64,000 nt of DNA from Druceiella hillmani (Eukaryota; Arthropoda; Insecta; Lepidoptera; Hepialidae): the NCBI GenBank assembly GCA_039881145.1, contig JAYKKI010000060.1, forward strand, positions 8,022,501-8,086,500, written 5' to 3'. The notes below the pieces were generated by a model. The model was given only the letters and a program-made list of their open reading frames with translations, was not told where the DNA came from and did no database searches. Below, in pieces: positions 1 through 13,287 of the stretch (positions are counted from its first letter, which is position 1; every line of letters begins with the position of its first letter). Both the position numbers and the translations under genes were made by a program.

Positions 1-872
1 CTTATAAAGGTTGAAAAGAGCCAGCAAAGTGTATCTTTAAAATTTCGTGTGATACTTAATTTATTTTCGCATAAAGAAATAAATAAAGGATAATGGCATT
101 TTTATGGCGTCAAGCCTTTTTTATTAAAAATCAAATCTGAATAAGTCAATAACGATTTGTGGCCTTGATTTTTTTCGTATCATTGGTCTGATGTTGCAAA
201 GATTCTAAGAAGGCATACTTTTAAAAATACAGAACAGGGTTCCTTATAACTGTTAATAAAATTTCCTAAAGTCTAGTTGTTGTATTTTTTATTTCAAGAT
301 TGATATAACGGCTGATCAATGTATTTAGTTTCAAGAATAGTTTTCGTGAAAATTAAAACGTTCCTATCATTAATTAATGCAAAAGATCAATTATCAACTT
401 TTGATCGACAAATTTTCTTGTGCCCAATTTAAAAAAATCAAAATTAGTGTTGATTACTGTAAATTTGTAAGTATATTGTTTATCAATAAATAAGAAAAAT
501 AGTAAAGAATTCCTCTCGGTTCAATATTTGCGGAAAATGAAATATCAAAATTTTGTGACATTATTGTTTAATATAGATTTAAATATTTATAAAACTACTC
601 GCTTAATCCGTGGTTTTGCTAGCATGGAAAGGGAAATGAAAGATGGTTAAATTAAAAAAAAAATTCTTTTGAAAAATTTCTTCTTTGTTTTGAAAATGAC
701 TAAATAGGTTGAGATGCAGAGCATCGAAGAAATGACGCAGAACAAACAAAGAAATTAACAAACTTTAAATAAACACTTACATACAATCCTAAGATTCGCT
801 CACACACATATATGCTAACAATAGTGATTCAAGGGAACACTAAACAATGAATTCAATAAGAATTTCAATTAT
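1..872. other. AT-rich non-coding DNA
   Basis: No open frame of useful length, no recognisable repeat and no RNA gene were seen on either strand. If the Osiris exon at 6043-6571 continues leftwards, this could be intron or 3' flank of that gene, but nothing in the sequence shows it. Confidence 0.5.
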
Positions 873-1140
873 GCGACATTTCCGGCTTTTACACTACCGC
901 CGTCCCATTTCCGTTACGCCTAGAGAGCTACGTACGTTATAATAAGCGGAATAATGTAGCAATTTATTTGAAAACGACCCAGTTTAAGGAGCCTCGTTAG
1001 ACGTAGATCGCCATCATTTTCGTTTTCGAGTCGCGCCGCCTTGCCAAACAGAGCAGGTACGAATGATTTAAAGTCATATTTCGTGTGTGACGCCGGTCTC
1101 GTTTCAATGTCATGTGGCAGGCGGGCGGCGTGATTGACGT
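873..1140. other. GC-richer island in AT-rich DNA
   Basis: About 270 bases are clearly richer in G+C and CpG than their surroundings, with clusters such as GTCGCGCCGCC and GGCGGGCGGCGTG. No long frame is open on either strand, so it is not an obvious coding exon. It could be a promoter, an untranslated first exon, a conserved regulatory block or the remnant of a GC-richer mobile element. The contrast in base composition is what is seen; the role is unknown. Confidence 0.35.
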
Positions 1141-1819
1141 AATTATACTTTGCTTCGAAATGTTTTATACTTTTTATAAGATATTATTTTGACCTCAGTT
1201 TTCCTTCTTCATCAGGAGAAACAGTAGAAGGAACGTACCATTTCCGTAGAGTAATATTTCATGTGAAAATTGTAATCTGAAGCACGATACCATTTAAAAG
1301 TTTATTCGGCTTTTCTTGTTACATTTTTTTTACAAAATATTTCTCGTAGTTTCATCTATCGTTGTGGCATTTATTAAGCATTTGTTCCGGGGATAGCTCG
1401 CGTTGTTAGCAGTTAGTTTATTGAAATCGTTTAAAAATGCTAAACTAAAACACTATCCTTTTTAAAAATTTATCCGTTTTTTCTCGTTTCAACTTTTTTA
1501 GTTTTCTTTTTGCAAAAAAAATGTTAACGAAACTTGATTTATCATTGTAGCATTTATGAAGCGTTCGTTTTAGGGATAGCTTGCTTTGTTAACAGTTATC
1601 TAAATGAAATTTTTAATTTCGTTATTGCTACCTAGTCTATTGATCCAAATAATTTTTTAATACAGTTTTGTAAATAAAATTGAGTTTCATGAATAAATTC
1701 TACTACTTTTTAAAAATTCATGTTAATGTTCCCATAATAATTGCAATTAGAATTTTGATTATATTATAATTTATTCAGTTTTAGTTTCATTTAAACTTAT
1801 GTAGGTATATTTCGAGAAG

Positions 1820-2440
1820 TTATTTAAGATTATATGATTTTATATAATCTGACAAATATTTTTTTCCGTATCTCGTTTTTTTGCTAATTCTTTTTTCTTT
1901 TTATAATCTTAAGGTATTACGAGTTTTATTTATGGCAATAAGACATGTTTGATTAAAATTACATTATTTTACATAATCTAACAAGCATTGCTCTTGCCGT
2001 ACCTCGTTTCTTTCTAACTCTCTCTCATTTCTAAAATCTTAACATATCACAAGTTTTATTTATGGCAATAAGACGTGTTTCATTAAAATTACATTATTTT
2101 ACATAATGTGACAAATATTTTTCTTTCCGTATCCCGTTTCTTATTAACTCTTTTTTCTTTTTATAATCTTAATGCATCAGTTCTTAATGATTTTAAAAAA
2201 TTACATTATTTTACATGTGACAAGCACTGTTATTTCCGCACCTCGTTCCTCTTTAATCTTTTTTCTTTCTATAATCTTAACGTATCACGAGTTTGATTTA
2301 TGGTAATAATACATTTTTAATTAAAATTACATTATTTTACATAACCTGATAAACATTGGTTTTCCACAGCTCGTTTCTTTCTAACCCTTTTTTCTTTTTG
2401 TAATCTTACATGTCGCATATTTGATTCATTGGAATAAAAG
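1820..2440. repeat. Degenerate ~130-bp tandem repeat, about 4.5 copies
   Basis: A unit containing ATTACATTATTTTACATAA, then ACAA(A/G)CATTG, CCGTACCTCGTTTCTT, TTTTTATAATCTTA and ATGGCAATAAGA recurs with the CTCG anchor near 1870, 2000, 2130, 2240 and 2370. Spacing is roughly 130, 129, 108 and 133 bases. The 62-residue frame at 2108-2296 is a by-product of the repeat, not a gene. Confidence 0.75.
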
Positions 2441-2821
2441 TTTTTTGTTTACAATTATATAACGTATATATTTTTTATTTCATGTTATCCAATATTTATT
2501 AATAAGATGTAATATCATTGCAATACACATATAGGGTAGCCGTAGACTGACATATTGCCATAATGTATTGTATTGTAGCAAATTTTCAGAGATTGGTTTT
2601 GTCGTAAACCTGCTTTTCGTGCATTTATTATATTAAGTTTGCAGTGAAGTTTTTGACAGAATGAAAATGAAAGGTTAAAATTTTACTGACTTTTGGTAAG
2701 TTATTAGTCCCGAATACCCCTCTTATATTGAGGAATACCTCAATATTCCTGACTAGAGTAGGCAGCAATAATGATATTTTACATCGCTATGCAGTTGAAA
2801 TAGGCAAGAAATTTTGCAAAT

Positions 2822-2864
<43 letters not shown>

Positions 2865-5800
2865 AATCTAACATAAGGAACTGGATATGGATTTACAGGT
2901 AAACGTACATGATGTCTGAATGATCATCTTCAGTTTGGGACAAAATAAGAGTTTAAGAATCTCCATTAGATATAAATTATGTCGAATATATTATTTATCC
3001 AGTTAATTATCAGAATTTGTGTAGATGTATTATTTTATACAACGAGTTTATCCAATTTCATTACATGGCTTTCCAGCAATATAGTTAATATTTGAAAAAT
3101 GGTAATTCTGCATATTTGTTTAATATAGCGAAAGGAAAGGGTTTCCCTGAGGAAAATTATATTTTAAAGAATTTCTATAGCCTCTAGGATATAAATGATT
3201 AATATTTCCTTATTTCTTTTAAACTTTATAATTTTTTATTAGCTCCATACGTTATTAAATAGAAATCAAATAGTTACCTTTAGTTTATTTAATTATATTT
3301 ACATATCTTCGTTTAGACATGAAACTTGTCTTTTTGGTTTTGGCAAGATTTTTAGAGAGAAAATAACAAAGTAAAATGTTCTTCTATTTTCGTAGTAGGT
3401 AGGCGATGGGTGGAAATAAATATTTCCTAATATTCCAAAAAAGAAGTTTTTATTTTTTTTTCTATGTATGAAAATTATTCCGTGTGACTTTTATTATGTC
3501 ACGTATGACTTTTATTTATAAAACAAATAGTTAGCTTCGTTCTTTTTTGCTTCTGGTGCCTGTACCAATTTGTATATGCGTTTGTAGCATGGGTTTCAAA
3601 ACGAACAAGAATACTGACAAATATTTCGTATACAATTATTTCTATTTTAAATTTATCGCTGGGAATCGTAAACGTATCAACATAAAAAAAAGTTAATGTG
3701 ATATATTTGATAATATTACGAAAACTGAAAACATTGAATTTTTACATTAATGAGTAATATTTCCTACAATATAACGGTGATTATTTAAATCCCTGTCAAT
3801 TTCATATAAATTGTGAAACTTCTGTACTCTTTGGTTTTTATTTGCCTTTTTTTTCTTCAAAAATTGAATAATATTTCAAAATTTATTTCTTCATTACTTC
3901 TGTGACGAAAAAAACGAAGAAATGTTTACATTTGGTAGGATTGCTTAGTAAAGAACGTTTGTCACAGCCTCCCATTTTTTGATCTTTTTCACAAATTTCA
4001 TGAAATAGAAACTTAAGCGTCGCATTTTTGTTAATATGTTGTAAAATATTAACTTTTTTCGACATTTCTCCTTAAAATTAAAACATAACATTTTTCCGTC
4101 TTAAGTAGGAAGTAATTGAAAAGAACCTTCAATATGAGTTTGGGGTTCCATTTACATTTCTCATTTTAAAATATCATTTGCGCAGTATGAATTTTCGTAT
4201 TTACATGCAAAATCAGTTTTCCTTCTAATCTCCAATGATGGATTTGAAAAATTTGAAAAATTCAGCGTGCTCTATTTATGCCGCGACTTTAACTCGAACT
4301 GATTAAAATTTATGTGGATTTTTTCGAAATATTTCTATGATGAATATTTTTTTAAATTAAGTAAACCGTCATTTTTTTATAGGTTTCCATACCGACTGTG
4401 ATTTTAATTTTCATTACGATACTGTTTTCTCATATGTTACAAGAGGTATCAATTGGATCGAATTTCGGAATTTTTCGGACATAACTTTTGAACTTAAAAA
4501 TATTTATACATTCCGGGCTAATAGAAAGTCTTCTTATAAATTTGACGTTACTCTACTCGAAAAAAATCATGTTACGCTTATATATTTCAATATGTCGAGA
4601 AAAACTCTGGAGAGATCGTTTGAATAAAAATTCGGTAATGTATGCTGGCAGCTTTACACCGAAGATAAATTGTTGGGACAATTTTTGGTGTACTTTTAAA
4701 AAGAATAATTCATCTAAAACGTCAAGTTGACGTTTACTTTTTTCTTTTTATTTTTTGAGCCTGACTAATATACCTGTATGCATTTTATTTTATTGATTAA
4801 ATATGAATCTTGATTATTAAAAAAAATTAAATTTTATTTGAATTGTTTGTCTGTGGAAGTAAAATAACTTTTTTAAGATTGATCAACATACCCGTTATTG
4901 GAACTTGCACTTGATTAGAACTTTCAAATAAAATGATTTCAGTTTTATTGTATCAACAATTCCAAAAGATACAGGCAACTAAATAAGTGCACTTAACGTG
5001 TATTCTAACACGCATTTGACTTATTTGATATTATACTTACAAGATAATTGCAGAAAGAGTCTTACTCACGCACACCCACCCTTGCATCCAAGAAGAGAAT
5101 TTGTTTATGACTCAATATTTCTTTATAGAAATATATTAGAAGTATAGGAAGTGCCTCTTTTGAATTCAAATATTTTATTTCTTCTACTACAAGAAAAAAA
5201 ATGTTGTAAAACTTGAAACGAACTACATTGTTTTTTACTTCATACTTTTCTTTAGGTTTTTTCGTCCGATTCAGAAGTTGCTAACAATGTTCCTTGAATA
5301 TTAAATAATCTTAAGTTTGGAATGCAAAATTTTCTTGTAGCTCATATTTATAATTTAATATTCTATACTATAATTATAATATATTCTATGGAAATTCCTT
5401 TTTTATTTTCAGTAAAAATGTCAATAAAAAAGTTAAAAATGTAAAATCATCAAATATTTCGAAACATTTCCCAATTCGTTTTTATACTGTATTAGAATTC
5501 GCTTTTTTGTTTTTTTTCTGTAATTCTATTACAATTTATCAGAAAAAAACACTCTAATTATATTTTATAAGAAAAAAATACTGTAACTCTATGAAAATAT
5601 TTTAATGTACTAATGGTAGTACAGACTTATTTATATCGTAAAATATCAATAAACATACTTGTAAACATTGCATACCATTATTTAAATATGCATATACTGT
5701 GGATGTGTAGAGTAGTAAAAAAAGTCTTTATACAAAAAATTACTTGCTATCAGATATTTTTAATGTCTATTATATTTTGAATTTTATAATTATGTAAAAA

Positions 5801-6042
5801 ATAGAATTAAATGAATTTATAATATCTTTGGAAAGAATTGAAACACTTTTGTTTTCATTAATGCATAAAGAATAAAATGTGGTAATAATAATTGCATAAT
5901 TTCAAACGAAAACTAAGAATATTTTTCGCTTAAACAGGCAGTTGATCAGGGTCTATAAAATTTTGTGAAAAATATTTATGAAGGAAAAAGAAAATCGTTT
6001 TATAATAAGTTACCGAAGATCAGCAATAAAAACCATACATAC
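2441..6042. other. AT-rich non-coding DNA with one TA microsatellite
   Basis: A (TA)n run lies at 2825-2860. Otherwise nothing was recognised: the short frames at 3883-4065 and 4488-4730 have no similarity I know and low-complexity composition. The stretch lies downstream of the Osiris exon's splice donor, so at least part is probably the intron of that gene; no convincing second exon could be picked out by eye. Confidence 0.5.
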
Positions 6043-6571
6043 CTTTCATCATTAAAGCAGCAGCCAAGATTCCACCCATTCCTCCCTTCTTTCCTCCAAA
6101 GCCACCCTTCTTCCTCCCCTCGACCAAAGCTTCCTTAGCATCTTCAGCCGCATTGTCATCCATCAGACGTAGTTTCACAGCATGAGTGTCCAAGTAATTC
6201 CCAAGTCTGTACAGCAAGTATTTATCCAATCGCTCTTCGGGTTTCCCAGGCATAGACCTCGCCAGCTCAGCGGCCACTTGCTCAGCAGAACTGCTACTCT
6301 CATTTGATTCTTCCTTTACGACGCTCACTCCTGGCAGAAGCGAAATTTCATTCTGGGAACTGAGTTTCTCCAACAAGGACACGGCTTGAATTTTCAGACA
6401 AGTGGCGCTGAATATTCCTCCAGGACATTCCTTTCCCATAGACCGAGCCTGATCGACCACCGTCTGCGGTTTCTCTTGAACATTCTGTATCTTAGACGCG
6501 GTGTTGATCTCGGGCTGCGGCAGAGCCGACGCAAAGCCGATTACGAAAGCCAACATTGTATAAAACCACAT
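6043..6571 (-). CDS. Osiris-family protein (DUF1676), first coding exon, partial
   Basis: Osiris proteins are secretory-pathway or membrane proteins known only from insects and linked to cuticle and trachea development; the biochemical role is not settled. The exon encodes 176 residues plus one base. Residues 1-17 form a signal peptide (WFYTMLAFVIGFASA), with cleavage likely after Ala-Ser-Ala. Two cysteines (49 and 58) open the DUF1676 region, followed by CLKIQAVSLLEKL, an acidic Ser-rich linker (86-97), EERLDKYLLYRLGNYLDTH, the family's basic EGRKK block (151-155), a Gly/Lys-rich run, and the start of a hydrophobic segment (ILAAALMMK). The frame then meets a consensus splice donor, GTATGT, at 6042-6037, so the rest of the hydrophobic segment and the C-terminus lie on a later exon at lower coordinates or outside the window. 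The ATG at 6571 is the first in frame and directly precedes the signal peptide. Which Osiris paralogue it is cannot be told. Confidence 0.88.
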
Positions 6572-6692
6572 GGTTATTATTTTGTTGTATTTTTTTCACA
6601 GCACTATTTTATGTATCAATATCGGCCACTGAACGTCCGACGCTTGTGGTGGTCAATTTGGTTTTGATGTACCATTTGCCATGTTACGTTTC

Positions 6693-6700
6693 TTTATATA
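6693..6700 (-). promoter_or_regulatory. Putative TATA box of the Osiris gene
   Basis: On the minus strand TATATAAA lies about 125 bases upstream of the Osiris start codon. A start site about 30 bases downstream would give a 5' untranslated leader of roughly 95 bases. A TCAGT initiator-like match lies near 6630, too far from the TATA box to be a standard pair. Sequence match only. Confidence 0.4.
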
Positions 6701-8293
6701 GTTTTGATAACACAGTTGAAACTGTGCGAGTAAAAGCAATTGTCATTACTGTATGTACGTACGTCGGTCCCGCGCATACATACAAGCTAATGCATAGTAC
6801 ACACAAATATGTACGCAAAGACGCGCCTTTAAAATTGTACGATGAAGAATAAAAAAAATGAAAGAATTTACATTTAAATTGTGTGATGGAGGTTGATTTT
6901 GATAATTACCCCACATGGAAATCGTGACATGGCTCCGAGCGGCTTAGGATTTGATTTTTGTCGCTTTTTTTCGCGTTTTTGTCTCGAATTTAACGTCGTG
7001 TGCGCATGTGATACGGAGTTGATTGTAAACGACAGTAATGTTAAATTAATATTAATAATGCCGCTGGCATTTCACGTCGTTTGGTTATAATTTTCTATGT
7101 GTATCTGGAGCGAGTGTTTTATTGAATCGGTGACGCCTCTGGCTAGTGTGTGAGGTTAATGTTTATTTAAATATTATGGTTTAAAATTAATTCAATTGTT
7201 AGCATTAACTTGCGTTATTGTTGTGTCTGCATCGTAACGTGTGTGCTTTTAAGTTAGCGAATACACATTGCGAATCACGTTTATATCGTTTAAAAAAATT
7301 TGTGTTTAAATCACATTTACAATTTAAAGAGATTTTGAGTCATAGAATTGAGTAATACAAACGAGTGTATGTAGTATCATGTCAAATAATATTTGCATTC
7401 CTGTATTATTTAAATTGACAGCAAGTGACAATTTTTAAGTACAGTAATTATTTGCCTAAGTATTAATATTTTTGTTAATATTTTCTTATTGTGGTATTTT
7501 TAATATTCTAATAATTCTATTGAATCACGGGTTATAATTTTATTAAATCACGGGCTATTGATCTATTAAAATTAAAGAAAATGTTGTTTAGCGTTAAAGT
7601 AATATTAGTATTAAATAATGTATTGAAAATTATTGGAAAAAATCTAGTTTTTTAAAAATTCTTTTTCACTGTAAGTAAGACATAATTATATAAATCTGCT
7701 AACACATCGTTTACGGTTTTAAAAGGAATCGAAAGTGAATTTCAAAAATTTGTTTGCCCTTTCTTTATTTTCATTTTGAAGAATCTCACTTGTATATAAG
7801 ACACGGGCGTTTTTCACAATTGGTCGTTTAAGATATAGAAGATAACGATTGAAATAAAACAAAATATGAAAAATAGAATATTGGATATTTCAATAAAATT
7901 ATTAAATAATTGAGATAAGAATGACGTCTGAGGATATTTTATTATATAAATTACCATATTTCAATGTTAGGGTTCTAATCTATTTTGCTGCATAGAAAAC
8001 TGATCAATATTTTCGCACGATCTCACATTTTAAAGACATCTTCTGTTACATATTGATATAGCAACCTTTCTAATTATAATCCATGTGACCTTTATGATTT
8101 GTCAAAAAAATGACGAAATGAAAGAAATCTACAAGCTGCAAATCATTAATGTGGATTGTATAGTAAGTCTAATCAATTAGGCATACAAGCTCATACCAGT
8201 GATTAACATATAGTATGTATTTAAGTTAAATATATTAATTTTTTTGTTGTTTTTAGCTTTGAAATTATTTGAAATAAGTTGTCGTTTAAAGTG
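6701..8293. other. Non-coding, probable 5' flank of the Osiris gene
   Basis: Short overlapping frames near 6556-7090 are antisense to, or upstream of, the Osiris exon and show no recognisable domain. Only small local duplications were noticed (for example ATCACGGG twice near 7525-7555). Confidence 0.5.
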
Positions 8294-8505
8294 TATAAGA
8301 TAGAGCGTTGATACCTATTAAGTATTATACTTTATGTGAGGTAGGGTGTTGATTCCTGTTAGGTATGTTACGAGAGATAAAACGTTGATATTAGGTTCTT
8401 TACGTGAGATAGAACGTTGATACATATTAGGTTCTTTACGTGAGATAGAGTGTTGATACATATTAGATGGTTTACGTGAGATAGAGCGTTGATACATATT
8501 AGGTT
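8294..8505. repeat. 36-bp minisatellite, six units
   Basis: The unit TTTACGTGAGATAGAG, CGTTGATACATATTAGG is repeated in tandem. The GTTGAT anchor occurs at 8307, 8348, 8384, 8416, 8452 and 8488, giving spacings of 41, 36, 32, 36 and 36. The last three units are nearly identical and the first two have drifted. Confidence 0.9.
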
Positions 8506-10654
8506 AGAAAACAGTGACACCCATCAGGGATAGTAAGGCTTACTTTTGGAAAGTAGAGTCTAGGTTATACTTAAATTTAGCGTTTATATATAATATTCCA
8601 CTCGCTAATAGAAAGCATGTCATTATTTTTATATGCCCTGGTTCTAGTCGAGAATATCGGTACTTTTTAATTAAGAAATGCTTCATCCGGTATGAGTATT
8701 TGTTATTTGGTTTCATCATCAATATTCCTCACACATAATATTATGGTACACTATTTTATTACTTTGTTATTTTGTACTGAGAATTTTTTAGTTATTTCAT
8801 AGCATATTAAATTTTATTTATTTCGTAGTCCGTATGTTGAGCCATAGAAAATCTTATTAAGTAGCTGCAAGATTGAAACATCTAACGTCATCGGTTTTAA
8901 TATTTTTAAGGGCAAATTTCATAATCAAGTGTTAAATCCGGTAGTTGACTCGTTCTACATTTTTATATTTTTCGTACAATACTGTGAAATATAAGTTAAT
9001 TAAAAACCAGTCTTGAAAAAAATTTAAAAATTGATTGAAAAATAAACCAGTTGTAGACTTCTAAATTTGAAGATACGGATAGAGTTGGGTATATCCCTGT
9101 CTCTTTTAATCTTGTAGAATATAATGTGCAATATTAAAAATGACCTCACAACACAGTATTGCCGTCCTTGTCTAAATGTTAAATTTAACTTTTTATAACT
9201 CGGTCAATTTTTCAGATTATTTAAAAAAAATTTCACTCTTTATCAGCTTGTACCTTGAAATTATGATTAATGAAATAAAAAAAAATTTAGGCAAATACCT
9301 AATTGTCATATCTCCTTTTTAGTTGGTCAATTGCGAGAGAATTAGTTGATCCCAGAATTCACAAGTAAAAACTTCATCGAAATTCATTTAGCTCTTTTTG
9401 CATAATGCGTGAATAAATTTGCAGGTACAAACGTACAAACATTTAAATAACAATTTTTTTGTTCTATTTTGCTTACCGCATCTATTTACACTACACTTCC
9501 AGCCACGCCTATTTAGCCAATTCATATCCGAGCGGAAAATTACATGGCGCGATTTAAATTACACGTAGCGCCATCTGTTGATGTATATACATTGTACATT
9601 TGTATAATTACTACGGTTCGACTAGCTTACGTACTTCTTTGTTATTAATGCAATGTAAAGGAATTTTTAAAAATATTAAATTCAAATATTTTCTAATTGA
9701 GTTGAAGTAAAAAATAAATGTTACTTCAAAACTATGGTAAAAATAACTCCATGTAAATCAAGTCAGTAGTTCTTACGTGACATGTATTCAAATAAAGAGA
9801 CCAACAGAAAAAAAATTCTAGTTATATTTAAATATATAAAGTTATATTTTGTTCTATTACTTCTATTATGTAATCCTTAATATTTTTTTCTTAAATTTCT
9901 TCAAAGAACAGTTAAGCCCATATAACAGTTTTACTATAAGTATAAATTTAATTCATCAGTAAAGTCTTATTCAACTCACATCTACTGAGTTGAACAAGTT
10001 AGTAGCGAATTTGAAAAAATATTTATACAAAGAGATAAAAACAATATTTAAAAATACGATTAATAAAATACAACTAATACTTTTTTTTCGTATCAATTCT
10101 GCACTTGTAATTCTACTACGTAAACGTTTCGTTACATTCCAGAAAAATTAGGATTAACATTCCTTTGTATAACATTCTGTAGTAGATAAAAAACAGAGAT
10201 GCTATGTTTAAAAAGGACACCGATTTTAAATAAGACTTGTTAATCAATAATGAAACTGGAATGACCAATTTTTTATATTATTTTCCTCGGATACGCTGAG
10301 TTTTCTTTCATTAGGATCTGAATTAATTAAACGCTTTTTGTTGAGAAACGGTGAATATAATTTGCATGGTATTTTGAAGTATGAAATTGTTAATTATTTA
10401 AATATCACTTAGTTTTTAATAAATTTGAAGTTCATTTATATTATTTTGTCCATAATAGACTTCTTATTATCTTATTTATCTTATTTAGAATTATTATTTA
10501 TCACTCGTGTAAATAAAAGGATGTACGTGCTTTTTTCTCTTTTACGTGAAAAAGAAAATGATTGCTCTAACCTATTTCCAACTTGAACAATACGAGAGCT
10601 TTATCAAGTCAGCTTATGAAATTTAGCTTAAATGTTTAATATTATAAGTAAATA

Positions 10655-10711
<57 letters not shown>

Positions 10712-13253
10712 AAAATAAACTTATATTGTTTAACAATTTTGGAGCATATAAAATGAATGATACATCCAATCCATGCATGTGGGTAGTGCTATTAGTGGGA
10801 TGAAAAAAACAAGTACATGGTACCAGAAGAGGAGAGCCTCAAACTACTACAATATAGATAGAAATATTCAAGTGAATTGACTTTTATACTATATTTGGGT
10901 ACTATAATCAACGATTGCATTTATATTTTTATCGATGGATATGGGAAGTGCTAGTTAGAGAGATATATAATAATTTATACCATTTGACAATTAAATATCG
11001 AGTATCTTTTGATGGTCCACACATTGAGTTTCATACACTTTTTGACCAGTATCATCAATGATAACATCATTAATATTAACTATTAACGCATTATACGATA
11101 TTTGAGATATTTATATAAATGTTTTACGAAATTTTCTCCCATACTGTTGCTAGTAAAGACGCTGTTCCCTTCCATTTCTAAAATTGCCAACGTACCTTTT
11201 CTTTTAGTATTAATATTGGCTCTTTTAGAGTTAGTCACGTTCTATTTGCGAATAGTTTTAACTTCTGCATTCCTGGCGTGCATGCTGTATAACTCATTTT
11301 CAAGTGAGATATTTGCATAAAACCCCTGCCTCGTTAATTGAAATGGTGATTCACTAATTTTATCAATAATTAGCAACTAGACTCGGCTGGGGACGGTTAC
11401 ACTTTAGTGAAGACATAAATTGTATTTCAATTATATCTTGTATATATTCACGTTATGTATCTCTCTTCAAGGTACCAGAACGAATATATTATTTTAGTCG
11501 TTACACGTGACAGCGCCACGTACAACTCGTCGTGTGAAAATTAATGAATGGCACTAAATTTTCAATCGGCAATTTTTAATATTTGAAGCTGTGCTTTGAC
11601 GACGATCACTTAGAAATATAATTTACCAGAAAACTGAAGTTATTTTAATTGGAAAAATAAGGTGGAAAATCATTTCTTCGGAACACATGTTACTTAGGCT
11701 AACTCAAAAATATTCTTGTAAAATTAAAACCATTCATCCCAATGGTTCAATGTAAAGGACTATTTTCATTTCAATTGAAAAGAATTTAACGTTTCTACCT
11801 AAAGGAACATTGTTAGTTGAAGCATTTCGTCATTTATATTTTTAGGGCCAATTTGATAGTGTGAGATTGCATTAGTATATAGGCATCTAGAACTAGTTGA
11901 GGCGAATAATCTTGCCATATATATTATTTTCGGACATCTCCAATCATTTACACAGCGTACACTAAAACACCGTACTATTTTTTTTACGATTTTGTCACCA
12001 TTGGTCAACTAATTTGCACTAAACATTTATATTAATTTATATTTTTTTCGGGAGTTAATTTATCTATAGATGAAGATAGGAACAATATTATTTAAGTAAA
12101 TATTGAGATTAGCCCACGTAGACCAGCAGACACAACTGGGGATTTTGTGTTATACTGCGTTGTGACCAGAAAAATATTATGATTTTATTTGCAACTTTGG
12201 AAAACGCATGAATTCAACGATCGTACTCGTATAAATGTTATTAACAATGAATGTGGGAAGTGATAGTTGTATATGTACATGTGACAATGTATATGTTAGA
12301 GTCCGCATATGTACAGTTAGCGCAAGTTAACAAATATGTACTAAGCAATATTAAAGCGTCATTTGATTTTTCTTAATTTTATCTAATGGTATATTTGTCC
12401 CATTCATAAGTTCTCTTCTACTTTCTAAGATACAGCCCGGTTTCTCTTGTATAGGAAACTGTTCATTTAGGCAAAGTATTGTATTTTTTATAAAAAATGT
12501 CTAACTTGATTCGTCTTATCATCCTTAAAAATATGAAACCAAGAATGTATATTTAACAAGAAGACTATTTGCATGATTTTCAGTATTTTATTGACATAGC
12601 ATTTTAATGTTTTATAAATGTTAACAATTTTTAATAATATTTGATAAACAAATTATTTTATTTATAAACATAGACTGATTAAATGTTTTTATATTGGCTC
12701 ATACATAGCTTTCTATTTTCTTTACCCGTTCTCGTGACGCTGTCTGAACTTATATAAATTCACTGCGCGATTAATAAATTTTTTTCAATATGAAGTTTAG
12801 TTACATTTATTAGATTTAAATAAAGATAAAGCTTATGGTAATTCAGAGAAATATGGGCATGTTTTTTCAGGAAGTCCTGTTTGAGTTTGAAACGAAAAGA
12901 TATATTAAAGCTTTAATTTTTTATTAAACCTGTATAGGTTAATCATATTTGGAAACAGAGATCTTTCGTCAGCATAAAAATAAACATTTATGGAATATAA
13001 TTCGAACAGTAAAATTTTTCCATGGCCATCTTATCGGATATGTGTAGATAAGACGATCACTTAAAGAGGTATAATTTTTCGATAGCGTAGGCCAGTGTGG
13101 CCTAGTTAGACTATGCTGAACTGTTCTTGCACTAGACTTATAAGAATCACAGAACCAGGGCTTATTTTTTTTCGATACTTTTCTTTCGTTTATAGTTTTT
13201 CTCTAACGTGTACCTATAGTCAGGGAGACGTGATGAAAATCATGTTTTCATAC

Positions 13254-13287
<34 letters not shown>

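Noticed and set aside
6386..6852. Plus-strand frames of 93 and 98 residues over and beside the Osiris exon
   Set aside because: They are antisense shadows of the Osiris exon and its promoter region; composition and lack of motifs do not support coding.
11102..11320. 72-residue hydrophobic frame (LLLVKTLF, LLVLILALLELV)
   Set aside because: T-rich sequence gives hydrophobic residues by chance. The opposite strand has a frame of similar length with one stop that looks no less coding; neither matches a family I know.
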